Part shown: one piece after another, positions 1 through 8,352 of the stretch
Numbering within the stretch: the first letter of the stretch is position 1
Layout: the number at the start of each line of letters is the position of its first letter
NCBI GenBank assembly: GCA_910584375.1
Contig: CAJUAH010000003.1
Location: forward strand, 124,001 to 188,000
Reading direction: 5' to 3'
DNA from: an uncultured Acetatifactor sp.
GTDB lineage: Bacteria; Bacillota; Clostridia; Lachnospirales; Lachnospiraceae
Length of the DNA stretch: 64,000 bases
Notes under the pieces: generated by a model
Seen by the model: the letters and a program-made list of their open reading frames with translations, nothing else
What the model was told of the DNA's origin: nothing
The model's database searches: none
Position numbers and translations under genes: made by a program

Positions 1-373
1 CCGGATCCTCATAGCACCTCAGTTCCACGTTGCGGGCCTTGGCGTACAGTTTGCGGTAAACGCCTCCGTACAGCCGGGTGGTCTGCAATGGAAGGATCAC
101 GTTGTCCGCATAGTTGGTATACAGATTGATCAGGAAAAAAGCCACGCCGCAGACCGCGATAAAGGCAAATATCTCGTTAAAGCTTTTTCCCGTGTCCAGC
201 GCTCCCACGATCTCCCGCAAAAAAATGGCGTCAAAAAATACCCACTCAAAATAGCCTGCCAGTCTCATAAAAAAACTGTTGACCACCAGGCTTTTGCTGA
301 TCGTAAATCCCAGTTTCAGGGCATACCAGTCGTTCTTCAGCGTTTTGGCAAAAGACAGCTTGTTCTCTTTCAT
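1..373 (-). CDS. ABC exporter membrane domain, N-terminal part (cut by window edge)
   Basis: Reading leftwards from an ATG at 373, the frame is open to the window edge (about 124 residues). The start has a GGAGAAG ribosome site just upstream. The peptide starts MKENKLSFAKTLKNDW and holds hydrophobic segments around residues 28-45 and 65-85, then an amphipathic stretch with CYEDP at the edge. This resembles the first helices of a type I ABC exporter half (fused membrane and ATPase domains), but no ATPase motif lies inside the window. It points away from the efflux operon's MFS gene, separated by 143 bp without a clear gene. Family level only; substrate unknown. Confidence 0.55.
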   Translation of the reverse strand, partial: MKENKLSFAKTLKNDWYALKLGFTISKSLVVNSFFMRLAGYFEWVFFDAIFLREIVGALDTGKSFNEIFAFIAVCGVAFFLINLYTNYADNVILPLQTTRLYGGVYRKLYAKARNVELRCYEDP

Positions 374-516
374 GCTTTTTCTTCTCCAGACAGTGTAAAA
401 ATCGTTGTCCCTATATCCTATCACCTTTTATAATCTGAAGCAAGAAAAAGACTTGAATTGGTAAAAATAGTGCATAAAAAATCAATCGGTTTCCTTTTCC
501 CGGCTATAAGGGGCGA

Positions 517-1749
517 TTAACAGATTTCCCGCTTAAACAGATTCCTGGCCCCCAGGGCGATGAGCAGAGACACAGCTCCCGCAAACAAAATCGCAACGGA
601 TTCCATGCCACGGCAGAGCTCGAACAGAACGCCATACAGGGCATTACCCAGAGGCTGGGCGCACATAGCCACAGTGAGCACCACGGCAATCACCTTTCCT
701 ACCAGATTCTGGGGCGTCTGCGCCTGGATAAAGGACATGACCTGCACCGAAAACACCGTGGCAAAGACCATGATCAGGAAACAGCACACCGTTATGACCA
801 TATAGACAGCCATTGCGGACGAAAACAGCAAGCCCGCGATTCCCATGGGAAACACACAACCGGCTCCCGCTATGAGGAGGCCGCCCGATCTTTTTATATC
901 CAGCCTGCCGGCAAAAATTCCCGCCGCCATGCCTCCGGCCAGTCCTCCCGCCGCCAGCGCGCCCTGGGCAAATCCATACAGGGCCTCGCCCAGTCCCAGT
1001 ACCTCCGTGACTATATAAGGCAGACCCACGATGATCATGGAGGACAGAAACAGGTTGATTCCGCAGAGCAACAGCACCACTTTCCAGACAACCGGTTTCT
1101 CTCTCCGGATAAAGCGCACGCTCCCGGCCAGATCCTCCCGCACCGTTCTCCATATACCGCCGCCGACATCCTGTTTTACGAATGGGATACGAATAAAAAT
1201 TTCCATCACCGCCGAGAGGAAAAAACAGGCCACACACACCCACAGCACGGCCTTAAGTCCCCAGAGACCATACAGGACGCCCCCCAGGGCAGGCCCCAGC
1301 AGGGAGGCAATGGAACTGATGGAGTTGATGATGGAATTGGCTTCCATAAAGCGGTCCGGACTCACCAGCGCGGGGATGCTGGCCTGTACCGATGGCTGAT
1401 AAGCGCCCGCGATACCGTACAGGAGCATCATCGTGACGGTCATCAGCACCACCAGGTTCACGCCGCCCATCAGCAGGGTGAAAACCGTAATCACCGCCGC
1501 CGAAAAAAAGTCCAGCGCCACCATGATATTCCGCTTGTTCACCCTGTCCGCCACGATGCCGCCCACCGGCGACAGCAGGATCGCCGGGATAAATGCGCAT
1601 GCCGTCACCGCGCCGTAAAGCGCGGAGGAACCTGTCTGATTCAGCAGATACAGGGGCAGTGCGAAACGCACTGTGGCATTGCCAAACAGCGAGACGATCT
1701 GCCCAATGACCACCATGACAAAATCCTTTGAAAACAATCTCTTTTCCAC
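517..1749 (-). CDS. MFS efflux transporter, last gene of the TetR-controlled operon
   Basis: A 410-residue polytopic membrane protein with about 12 hydrophobic segments, a size and pattern typical of the major facilitator superfamily drug/siderophore exporters (EntS/MFS_3-like). The loop motif GGIVADRVNKRN near residue 65 matches the conserved MFS loop between helices 2 and 3. The start is GTG, eight bases after GGAGGT; no ATG fits as well. It begins 3 bp after the stop of the ABC permease, so it is likely co-transcribed with the ABC genes and under the same TetR repressor. Substrate cannot be told from sequence; proton-driven export of an amphipathic compound is the family inference. Confidence 0.85.
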   Translation of the reverse strand: MEKRLFSKDFVMVVIGQIVSLFGNATVRFALPLYLLNQTGSSALYGAVTACAFIPAILLSPVGGIVADRVNKRNIMVALDFFSAAVITVFTLLMGGVNLVVLMTVTMMLLYGIAGAYQPSVQASIPALVSPDRFMEANSIINSISSIASLLGPALGGVLYGLWGLKAVLWVCVACFFLSAVMEIFIRIPFVKQDVGGGIWRTVREDLAGSVRFIRREKPVVWKVVLLLCGINLFLSSMIIVGLPYIVTEVLGLGEALYGFAQGALAAGGLAGGMAAGIFAGRLDIKRSGGLLIAGAGCVFPMGIAGLLFSSAMAVYMVITVCCFLIMVFATVFSVQVMSFIQAQTPQNLVGKVIAVVLTVAMCAQPLGNALYGVLFELCRGMESVAILFAGAVSLLIALGARNLFKREIC

Positions 1750-1752
1750 TTC

Positions 1753-2454
1753 TCAGACCTCCATTTCTTCTATTCCGTCAGTCAGCATATGGCGTGTCAA
1801 GCCTGCCGCCATCCCCAGTAGCAGTGCCGCTAAAAGCATTGTCCAGCCAATAATTTCGGGCTGGCTGGCAATCAGGTTCGGCACAAAACACACCAGGATC
1901 ACGGCGCTTACGATCGTCACCGTCATAGACCGTTTTTTCCAGCCGATCACTGTGGCGATTGTACCGATCTCCGCGGAGAGTACGCCTGTCAAAAGGCTGG
2001 AGAGCAATACCTGGATCACAAAATATCTCCCGCTCTTATCGGGGGATATCCCAAAGACCCTGGACACGAGATACAAAATCCCCATGTCCGCCATATTGCC
2101 CGCAAAGGCGGCGGCCATTGTGATCCCCGCGATCATTCTGCTTTTTACATGCAGGATCCTTTTGCGGCTGACAGGATATGTAAACAGGAGCATCGCTTTT
2201 TTTCCGCAATACTCGTCCACGATCACCTTCGCGGCAAAAACCGCGGCAAAGACCCCAAAACATCCCACTGTCAAGGCGCTCTCCAGTGCGTACAACCCGC
2301 TCCAGGTTGTGAGCAGCAGCTCTTTCTCCTGCCCATACATCCCCAGAAAAAGACATGTTATTCCCAGAGCCAGTACACACGCGCATATTCCCGCCGCCGC
2401 CCGCAGATAAGTGGACACCCGTATTTTCATCAGTTCCAGTTCATACAGTTTCAT
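1753..2454 (-). CDS. ABC-2 type transporter permease
   Basis: 233 residues with about six hydrophobic helices, starting MKLYELELMKIR. It is the membrane partner of the ATPase encoded immediately upstream, whose 3' end it overlaps by 14 bp. An in-frame ATG six bases earlier lies only one base from the GAGGAGG site, so the ATG at 2454 (seven-base spacing) is preferred. The gene pair resembles BcrAB/lantibiotic-immunity type exporters, which expel peptides or hydrophobic drugs. Translational coupling through the overlap is likely. Confidence 0.8.
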   Translation of the reverse strand: MKLYELELMKIRVSTYLRAAAGICACVLALGITCLFLGMYGQEKELLLTTWSGLYALESALTVGCFGVFAAVFAAKVIVDEYCGKKAMLLFTYPVSRKRILHVKSRMIAGITMAAAFAGNMADMGILYLVSRVFGISPDKSGRYFVIQVLLSSLLTGVLSAEIGTIATVIGWKKRSMTVTIVSAVILVCFVPNLIASQPEIIGWTMLLAALLLGMAAGLTRHMLTDGIEEMEV

Positions 2455-3163
2455 ATGCATTCCTCCTCATATATCCCACCACAAACTCCTCAAAACTTTC
2501 TCCGTACTTTGCCACCGTCTCCTCTACAGAGAATTCCTGCCGGATACAACCCGCGGACAGTATGCCTATACGATCCGCCGTATAGCGGAGTTCTCCGATA
2601 ATATGGCTGGACAGCAATATGGACATCCCTTCTGCAGACAGTTTCCGCAAAAGCTCCCTCATCTCCGTGATGGCAATGGGATCCAGCCCGTTCAGCGGTT
2701 CGTCCAGCACGAGCAGCCTGGGCCGGTGGATCACTGCTCTGGCCAGGCCCAGTCTTTGCCGCATACCCAGGGAATAATGGGAAATGGGCTTTTTGCCCAC
2801 ATCCTCCAGACCCACAAGGCGCAAAACCGCCGATATATCCGCCGATCTTCCCATATAAGCCAGATGCATGGCCAGGAGTCCCGACGCATCTAAATGTTCA
2901 TAAAAAACAGGTGTCTCAATGACACATCCCACCTGGGCCAGATACTCCCTGTTTTTATCGATCTCACGGCCCAACACAGATATTTTCCCTTCGTCTGCCC
3001 TCTGCAATCCCAGGATCATTTTCATCAGGGTGGTCTTACCGGCTCCGTTAATCCCTAATAATCCATATATCTCTCCCTCCGGGATCTGAAAGTCGCAATG
3101 CCCAATCACCTCATTATTGCCATAACGCTTGCATACCCCTTTCACTTCTACAACTGTATTCAT
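2441..3163 (-). CDS. ABC transporter ATP-binding protein (BcrA-like)
   Basis: 240 residues forming one nucleotide-binding domain. Walker A is GINGAGKTTLMK (about residues 38-49), the signature is YSLGMRQRLGLARA (about 130), and Walker B is LLVLDEPLNGLDP. The signature is the LGMRQR form usual in BcrA/LptB-like ABC-2 exporters. AAAGGAG precedes the ATG by a normal distance. It heads an operon of ATPase, permease and MFS transporter. A TetR-type operator (3183-3201) lies just upstream, and the matching repressor is the next gene on the same strand. Confidence 0.9.
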   Translation of the reverse strand: MNTVVEVKGVCKRYGNNEVIGHCDFQIPEGEIYGLLGINGAGKTTLMKMILGLQRADEGKISVLGREIDKNREYLAQVGCVIETPVFYEHLDASGLLAMHLAYMGRSADISAVLRLVGLEDVGKKPISHYSLGMRQRLGLARAVIHRPRLLVLDEPLNGLDPIAITEMRELLRKLSAEGMSILLSSHIIGELRYTADRIGILSAGCIRQEFSVEETVAKYGESFEEFVVGYMRRNAYETV

Positions 3164-3182
3164 ATTTCTCCTTTCTACATTT

Positions 3183-3201
3183 CATACCGCGCGACGGTAT
3201 G
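3183..3201. promoter_or_regulatory. TetR-type operator upstream of the ABC/MFS operon
   Basis: The 19-bp sequence CATACCGCGCGACGGTATG is a perfect inverted repeat with seven-base arms CATACCG/CGGTATG around CGCGA. It shares the CATAC/GTATG arms of the two palindromes in the promoter of the adjacent tetR gene, although their spacing is shorter (5 bp instead of 9 between the five-base arms). It lies 20 bp before the ATPase start, where a repressor would block expression. Confidence 0.7.
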
Positions 3202-3216
3202 TATTTGATTTTAAAT

Positions 3217-3240
3217 AATCTGCCCTGTTCAGGGCAGATT
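3217..3240 (-). terminator. Hairpin after tetR
   Basis: Perfect 11-bp stem AATCTGCCCTG / CAGGGCAGATT with a two-base loop, just after the tetR stop codon in its direction of transcription. The following sequence is A/T rich (ATTATTTAAAA) rather than a clean U-tract, so termination may be partial. It separates tetR from the ABC operon promoter. Confidence 0.6.
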
Positions 3241-3259
3241 TTGAAACCCTTCTTTCCGA

Positions 3260-3913
3260 TTATCTGTTTTTCTGATAAATATCTGCCAGCTCCCTCAGTC
3301 TCTGCGCCATCTCATCATCCACAATATCAAGGCCGAAACCTGCCATCATTTGACGGAACACCATGAACTTCCGATAGACTCTGTCTGCGGAGTCTCCCAG
3401 TATCATGGGATTCATCCATATATTAGCCGCCAGAATGATCAGCTCCGCCAGCTCTCCCGGATACTCTGTCCGAATGGAGCCGTCCGCTATGCCCTGTTCG
3501 ATAATGGGCTGAATATAATCCGGGGCCGCCACCATCATAGTCTCCTTGAAAATACTGTGGAGCAGCCTGGGATTGTTGCCCAGATTGGGTGCTGTGGAAA
3601 ACATATCCTCCTGGACCGGCCTGAAAATGGATGCCTTAAAAATCGTCTTTAACTTTTCTTTTCCGCTCAGATCGGGAGTATCGCGTATCACTTCCAGCAT
3701 CCTGTTGGACTCCTCCGTCATTCTGTCCGTGACAGCGATCAGGATGTCCTCCTTGGATCTGAAGTGATGATAGATGGCTCCTTTGCTCAATCCCCCCAGA
3801 TTGTCGATAATGTCCTGTATGGAAGTGTATTCATACCCCTTTTCCATAAACAGCCGACTGGCCACGTCCAGGATCAGGCTGACCGTCTCCTCCGGGTGTT
3901 TGTTCCTTGCCAT
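3260..3913 (-). CDS. TetR family transcriptional repressor
   Basis: 217 residues. The N-terminus contains a TetR helix-turn-helix (about residues 25-60: YTSIQDIIDNLGGLSKG followed by AIYHHFRSKEDIL), and the rest is a helical ligand-binding domain with no recognisable subclass. The start has GGAGG seven bases upstream. Two palindromes with CATAC/GTATG arms lie in its own promoter and a third sits before the ABC/MFS operon. The likely role is autorepression plus repression of the exporters until a substrate of the pumps binds. Confidence 0.9.
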   Translation of the reverse strand: MARNKHPEETVSLILDVASRLFMEKGYEYTSIQDIIDNLGGLSKGAIYHHFRSKEDILIAVTDRMTEESNRMLEVIRDTPDLSGKEKLKTIFKASIFRPVQEDMFSTAPNLGNNPRLLHSIFKETMMVAAPDYIQPIIEQGIADGSIRTEYPGELAELIILAANIWMNPMILGDSADRVYRKFMVFRQMMAGFGLDIVDDEMAQRLRELADIYQKNR

Positions 3914-3928
3914 GGCATTTCCTCCTTA

Positions 3929-3979
3929 CATACTACCGGTATGTTATGCATAATATCATACCGCTGGTATGTTTGTCAA
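3929..3979 (-). promoter_or_regulatory. tetR promoter with two operators
   Basis: On the minus strand TTGACA (3974-3979) and TATTAT (3950-3955) are separated by 18 bp. A palindrome CATACCGCTGGTATG (3957-3971) fills the spacer, and a second, CATACTACCGGTATG (3929-3943), covers the expected transcription start. Their centres are 28 bp apart. The placement is a textbook autorepression arrangement. Confidence 0.8.
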
Positions 3980-4012
3980 CCCCGAAAAAATATTATAAGG
4001 ACCGTCTCCCTA

Positions 4013-4684
4013 CTATAAAAACACATTCACCCATACGGTGATCAGGAAATCATACACTCCATGGCCGATGATCAGGGATAGGGTGGTGCAATTTTTGACC
4101 TTTTTCCGCACCAGACATAACGCCAATCCTATCAGACCGGTCATTCCCACCTGTACCAGATTGCCGCCAAAGATATGGAACAGGCCGAAGGCCGCAGAGG
4201 AGAGCAGCGCCGCCGCCCAAAAAGAGCCGCTGATATCATGAAGTTTCCGGTACAGAAAACCTCGAAAAATAAATTCCTCCGTAAGGGCCACCGCCACGAC
4301 GCAGTAAACGATCTCATACAGATACTGCCACAAAAATTGATAGTGTTTCCCGTTATCGCTCCACGCGCCGTGTCCCGTCAGGAAGAGCGGCAGCGTGAGG
4401 ATTGCGGACATGGCCACGCCGATTCCGATCCCCACCAAAATCTGCACCCCCGTTTTTTCCCGGGAGAAAAGATAGTCCTTCCATGTATCCCCCGCGCGGA
4501 TCATTAGCAGCAGAGGCCCCACCGCCATGCTCAGATACAAAATAATACTGAGTGACATTCGGGTCGGCAATGGCAGATTCATCAAAATATATCTGTTGAA
4601 ACAAACCACGCCCCACAGCGCTGCCATACTCCAGACAACTCCCAAAATACTCTCGATCAACAGATTCTTTTTTGTCACAGTCAT
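4013..4684 (-). CDS. CPBP family intramembrane protease
   Basis: 223 residues, very hydrophobic, with about seven helices. The Abi/CAAX-type motifs are present: TEEFIFRGFLY (EExxxR, about residues 135-145), FGLFHIFGG (FxxxH) and a late GHGVYDF. These residues form the glutamate/histidine active site of the CPBP family, which includes prenyl-protein proteases and bacteriocin self-immunity proteins. The ATG at 4684 has AGGAGG ten bases upstream; the ATG at 4693 is too close to that site. The gene stands alone between tetR and an XRE regulator. Its substrate cannot be inferred. Confidence 0.85.
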   Translation of the reverse strand: MTVTKKNLLIESILGVVWSMAALWGVVCFNRYILMNLPLPTRMSLSIILYLSMAVGPLLLMIRAGDTWKDYLFSREKTGVQILVGIGIGVAMSAILTLPLFLTGHGAWSDNGKHYQFLWQYLYEIVYCVVAVALTEEFIFRGFLYRKLHDISGSFWAAALLSSAAFGLFHIFGGNLVQVGMTGLIGLALCLVRKKVKNCTTLSLIIGHGVYDFLITVWVNVFL

Positions 4685-4767
4685 TACAGTCATTCCTCCT
4701 CAAGTTAGATTTTCCGTACCCACCCGCCACCTCGCGGGCATGGCAGTCTCACACGCCGTATGAATGC

Positions 4768-5532
4768 TCATTCATGTTTCCAGGCCGCCACATACATGGG
4801 ACCAAAAAGGCCAAAGAAAAACAGAGGCATGCTGGCAAATACAAAGATATAGCTCACAATCTCGGGCAGCAGCAGACCGCAGAGAAAATACAGTACCGGC
4901 AACACTATGGACAGGATCGTCAATCCCCGGATGGCCGCCCGTTTGATATGGGGCCAGTTGCGATTGTTAAAATGTATTCCCGGCATGTTCATCTGAAATA
5001 TACCGTCGCTGTATGCGTCGACCTTGTATTCGTCATAGTATTTCGGCAGCTTATCCTGGGCGAAAAAGCAGAAATATCCCGCAAAAATAAGGGACAGTCC
5101 CTCATAGATCAGCAGATTCAGCCCCAGATCCTCCCAGCTGTACCCAAAAGCCCTCAGTCCCAACAGTTCCAGTACTACGATGACCAGGCCACACACATAC
5201 CATATCGCCTCTCCTCTGCGTCTTTTCTGCCGCTGCGCGGGCGTCTCCTCAGAATAACTGATTACCCTGTGTACCAGCTCTTCTACTCGCCCTGAGTCCA
5301 TAGCTGTCTGCTCCATTCGCTGGCATTCCAATAGCTCCGTAACGGTAATTCCCAGCGCCTGGGCCAACGGAATCAGCAAAGTGATATCCGGCATACTCAG
5401 TCCTCTCTCCCACTTACTCACGGCCTTATCCGATATATAGACCTTTGCGGCCAGATCTTTCTGCGTCATTCCCTGCTCTTTGCGCAGCTGCGCCACAAAC
5501 GCGCCAAATTTTTCCTTATCGATCTCGTACAT
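4768..5532 (-). CDS. Membrane-anchored XRE family regulator
   Basis: 254 residues. An N-terminal XRE helix-turn-helix (about residues 8-62: MTQKDLAAKVYISDKAVSKW) is followed by a linker and a C-terminal half with four hydrophobic helices. This HTH-plus-membrane layout is common in Clostridia and suggests a regulator that senses a membrane event. The ATG at 5532 follows AAGGAGG; a longer frame upstream to 5607 lacks a ribosome site and runs into the neighbour's terminator, so it is rejected. It ends 83 bp before the CPBP gene on the same strand and may be co-transcribed with it. Confidence 0.8.
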   Translation of the reverse strand: MYEIDKEKFGAFVAQLRKEQGMTQKDLAAKVYISDKAVSKWERGLSMPDITLLIPLAQALGITVTELLECQRMEQTAMDSGRVEELVHRVISYSEETPAQRQKRRRGEAIWYVCGLVIVVLELLGLRAFGYSWEDLGLNLLIYEGLSLIFAGYFCFFAQDKLPKYYDEYKVDAYSDGIFQMNMPGIHFNNRNWPHIKRAAIRGLTILSIVLPVLYFLCGLLLPEIVSYIFVFASMPLFFFGLFGPMYVAAWKHE

Positions 5533-5605
5533 ACACGGCCTCCTTTTTACAGGAAATATTATACCTGTCACGCCGGATAGATACAACCGACTGACAGTAG
5601 AATGC

Positions 5606-5647
5606 AAAAAAGCTGACTCCCACGGGCTTTCGACCCGGAGTCAGCTT
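5606..5647 (-). terminator. Rho-independent terminator of the GGDEF gene
   Basis: Stem AAGCTGACTCC (5610-5620) / GGAGTCAGCTT (5637-5647) with an inner CGGG/CCCG pairing, followed on the minus strand by TTTTTT. It is 20 bp beyond the stop codon of the diguanylate cyclase gene. Confidence 0.9.
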
Positions 5648-5666
5648 CATATATCCCATGACCGGA

Positions 5667-7013
5667 CTATTTCTCCATGTGCCCGGCGTACCAGGCTCTC
5701 TTGTCTTCATACATGAGACTGTCCGCCTCTTTCATCAGTTGATCCATATCCGCATCTCCATTCTCGCTCCACACCCAGCCCAGAGCCATAAGCGCATTTC
5801 CGATTTCCATCTCCTGTTTCAGCGTGCAGACTCTCTCCTCCAGTTCCTGCCGGGATATTCCCTCACACAGAGCCAGAAATTCATCTCCGCCTACCCGGAA
5901 CAGGGCATAGTCCCCAAAGGTCTTCCGCAGACATTCGCTGGCCCGTATGAGCAGGTTGTCTCCCTCCAGATGCCCTTTCTCGTCATTGGTGCGCTTAAGT
6001 CCCATCACATCACAGTACAGCACGCCTATACTCTGATCCTGTATTATCTCCAATACATAATCGTTCATGCCGTGGCGGTTGCCCAGTCCTGTGAGCTGAT
6101 CCTGAAAGCAAAGCTCCTCCAGTCGGCGGACATGATTTCTTCGCTGCAGCAGCGCTACAATAAAATGCCCCAATATATGCAGCAACGTCGTGATATGTTC
6201 CAGATACCGCTGCGGCGGATTATCCACGCCGAAAAAACCGATAATCTTCTTTTCGCTGACCAGAGGCGCTACCACCAGGGACTGGATATTTTGCGGTTTC
6301 AGATACTCGTAGACTCCGGGATCATCCTCGCGAACATTCTCCACATTCTTGATGATGACATTCTCGCCCTTTAAGAATTTTTGAAACCACAGCCCCACCA
6401 CCTCGTAGGATACTCCCTGCAGGTTGTCTTTCTGGGGTTCCACACCGTCGGCGCACCACTCGTATGTATTGTCAAAATCCCCTGTTTCCGATTCCTCAAA
6501 AATATACACCCGCTCGCTTTTCAGGGAGAGACCGAGATATCCCAACAGCGCGGCAATGGACCCCTCTGGTGTGGACGCGGTCATGGAGATCCGCAGCCCC
6601 TCATTTATCATGGCCTCGTTATCCTCATAACCCTTATTCTGCTGTTCCCATGCGCTCAGATCCACGGCCATCCCAAACCGATACCGCTTTCCGTTTTCCT
6701 CGATGACCGTATTCTTTATCGCCAGTTTTTTGCCGATAAAGGCGCTGTAGCTCACTTCCTCCACAAAAAACCCCGGACGCAGTCTCTTGTCGTCACAAAA
6801 GACGCAGGGCATACTGCTGCCTTTCAGCGTCTCAAAACATTTTTTCCCCGCCACCGCCTCCGGCGACGAAATGCCGTAGATTTCTCTGGCATATCGGTTC
6901 ATGTACACCATCTCATAAGTGTCCATATCCACTACATATACGATTTCCCGCAATTCCTCATAGAACTCCCAAAGCCTCTTTGCCGGTTGTCCTGTCTTTT
7001 CTTCTCTATTCAC
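5667..7013 (-). CDS. PAS-GAF-GGDEF diguanylate cyclase
   Basis: 448 residues from a GTG start at 7013. A PAS-like domain (about 10-125) is followed by a GAF-like domain (about 140-285) and a GGDEF domain (about 295-445). The active-site motif FRVGGDEF is intact and preceded by the ND..GH..GD pattern (TNDEKGHLEGD), so it should make cyclic di-GMP; no RxxD inhibitory site is seen five residues before GGDEF. No membrane helix, so cytoplasmic sensing is expected. An ATG at 7064 opens the frame further, but it sits inside a TATAAT -10 box without a ribosome site; AGGAG lies close before the GTG. Confidence 0.85.
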   Translation of the reverse strand: MNREEKTGQPAKRLWEFYEELREIVYVVDMDTYEMVYMNRYAREIYGISSPEAVAGKKCFETLKGSSMPCVFCDDKRLRPGFFVEEVSYSAFIGKKLAIKNTVIEENGKRYRFGMAVDLSAWEQQNKGYEDNEAMINEGLRISMTASTPEGSIAALLGYLGLSLKSERVYIFEESETGDFDNTYEWCADGVEPQKDNLQGVSYEVVGLWFQKFLKGENVIIKNVENVREDDPGVYEYLKPQNIQSLVVAPLVSEKKIIGFFGVDNPPQRYLEHITTLLHILGHFIVALLQRRNHVRRLEELCFQDQLTGLGNRHGMNDYVLEIIQDQSIGVLYCDVMGLKRTNDEKGHLEGDNLLIRASECLRKTFGDYALFRVGGDEFLALCEGISRQELEERVCTLKQEMEIGNALMALGWVWSENGDADMDQLMKEADSLMYEDKRAWYAGHMEK

Positions 7014-7062
7014 ATATACTCCTGTCTGCCTTACTGGAGGCCTGTTTTCTTCACTTAAAACC

Positions 7063-7094
7063 ATTATATCATAACCTGGTGCGCTTTAGCGCAC
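7063..7094 (-). promoter_or_regulatory. Probable promoter and inverted repeat upstream of the GGDEF gene
   Basis: On the minus strand TATAAT (7063-7068) could serve as the -10 box. No good -35 is visible; in its place is the perfect inverted repeat GTGCGC-TTTA-GCGCAC (7079-7094), which could be an operator or activator site. The rest of the 310-bp gap to padR holds only that gene's promoter. Confidence 0.45.
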
Positions 7095-7259
7095 ACTTTA
7101 ATTCAGTAGAGTTAAATGCGGAGCGTTTTACTCATTATACCATGATCCTGACTTTTATTCACTGCCGATTATGGCGTAAAACCCGTTATTTTTGACTTTT
7201 CCCCAATAATAGAACACATGGCATCAATATAACATACGGAAAATTATTTGTCAAAAGTA

Positions 7260-7310
7260 TTGACAAATATATCGGCTGTCGTTATAATTATATCGTCACC
7301 CGATATATCG
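7260..7310 (+). promoter_or_regulatory. padR promoter with ATATATCG operator-like repeats
   Basis: TTGACA (7260-7265) and TATAAT (7283-7288) are separated by exactly 17 bp. ATATATCG occurs within the spacer, TATATCG just after the -10 box, and the palindrome CGATATATCG at 7301-7310. These repeats are the likely PadR binding sites for autoregulation. Confidence 0.8.
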
Positions 7311-7375
7311 GTTTCCGACATTCGGGTCTATCGAAGAAGATAATCCATTCTTCAATATGGAGGGGAGGAGAAGAA

Positions 7376-7708
7376 ATGGCAAATCCCGCACTGACAGAAG
7401 CTGTCTATTATATTCTGCTGTCCCTGATAGAGCCTCTCCACGGATACGGCATCATGCAAAATGTGGAGCAACTCTCCGGAGGGAGGGTACGGCTGGCTGC
7501 CGGAACGCTCTACGGCGCCATCAGCACATTGTTAGAAAAAGGCTGGATCGTTGCGTTACCCGGGGAAAAAGACAGCCGTAAAAAAGAGTACCAGATCACT
7601 GTTTCCGGCAGAAAGATACTGTGCGGCGAACTGGTTCGTTTAACGGAGCTTGTGGAAAACGGAATCAACATTCTAAACTACAACCCGAAAGAGGAGGGAA
7701 ATCTATGA
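7376..7708 (+). CDS. PadR family transcriptional regulator
   Basis: 110 residues, the usual size of small PadR-s2 regulators. The winged helix is recognisable: EAVYYILLSLIEPLHGYGI, then GTLYGAISTLLEKGWI, then KKEYQITVSGRKIL. GGAGGGGAGGAG precedes the ATG. Its stop overlaps the start of the DUF2812 gene (ATGA), the usual genetic pairing in Firmicutes in which PadR controls a membrane partner. A strong promoter with repeated ATATATCG elements lies upstream. Confidence 0.9.
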   Translation: MANPALTEAVYYILLSLIEPLHGYGIMQNVEQLSGGRVRLAAGTLYGAISTLLEKGWIVALPGEKDSRKKEYQITVSGRKILCGELVRLTELVENGINILNYNPKEEGNL

Positions 7709-8247
7709 GAAAGACAATACGCAAATGGTTCTGGGCATGGGATACTGATAAAGAGGAGAAATGGCTCAATGAAATGGCGGCCACCGGACTCAGCTTAATT
7801 TCTGTAGGCCTTATCTCCTATGAATTTGAAGAGACTTTGCCAGGAGAATATCAGATCCGAAGGCAGTTTATGGAACACTCCCTGCGACATCCGGAGACGG
7901 AAAAATATATCCATTTTCTGGAGGAGACAGGGATACAGCATGTAGGCACTTACTCTATCCACGCGTATTTCCGTAAAAAGACCGCAGACGGCGCATTTGA
8001 ACTGATCTCAGACTACGACTCCCGTGTCAAGAGTCTGACGGTATTGCAGAATGCGATTATCATCGCCAATATACCCAATCTGTTCAACTGCTGGAACATG
8101 CTCAATATGTTTATACAGCTCCGATATCCCGTCTTTTTGTTCTGTTCTTTGCTGAGCCTTTTCGTGGCGGCCTTCTTTATCGCCGGCATCATTAAAATAC
8201 GGAAAGCCCTGAAAAAACTTAAGAATGAACGGCAAATTTATGAGTAA
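7705..8247 (+). CDS. DUF2812 domain membrane protein
   Basis: 180 residues from the ATG in the ATGA overlap with padR, preceded by GAGGAGGG. The N-terminal soluble part (about 1-115) resembles the DUF2812 family, with a conserved start KTIRKWFWAWDTDKEEKWLN. Two hydrophobic helices follow (about 115-135 and 142-165), and the end is basic. Members are almost always encoded next to PadR regulators; the biochemical role is unknown. A bidirectional terminator follows 64 bp after the stop. Confidence 0.8.
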   Translation: MRKTIRKWFWAWDTDKEEKWLNEMAATGLSLISVGLISYEFEETLPGEYQIRRQFMEHSLRHPETEKYIHFLEETGIQHVGTYSIHAYFRKKTADGAFELISDYDSRVKSLTVLQNAIIIANIPNLFNCWNMLNMFIQLRYPVFLFCSLLSLFVAAFFIAGIIKIRKALKKLKNERQIYE

Positions 8248-8310
8248 TATTATAATGTAATCTCAAACGCTTTATTTCTGTTAAAAGTATCAATAAAAAC
8301 GGAGATATAA

Positions 8311-8344
8311 AAAATCGCTGAGGTCATATGACTTCAGCGATTTT
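8311..8344. terminator. Bidirectional terminator between DUF2812 and the Rpn gene
   Basis: Arms AAAATCGCTGA (8311-8321) and TCAGCGATTTT (8334-8344) form a perfect 11-bp stem, extended by GTCATATGAC inside. A-runs and T-runs at the two ends let it work in both directions for the convergent genes. Confidence 0.85.
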
Positions 8345-8352
8345 CTTTTATA

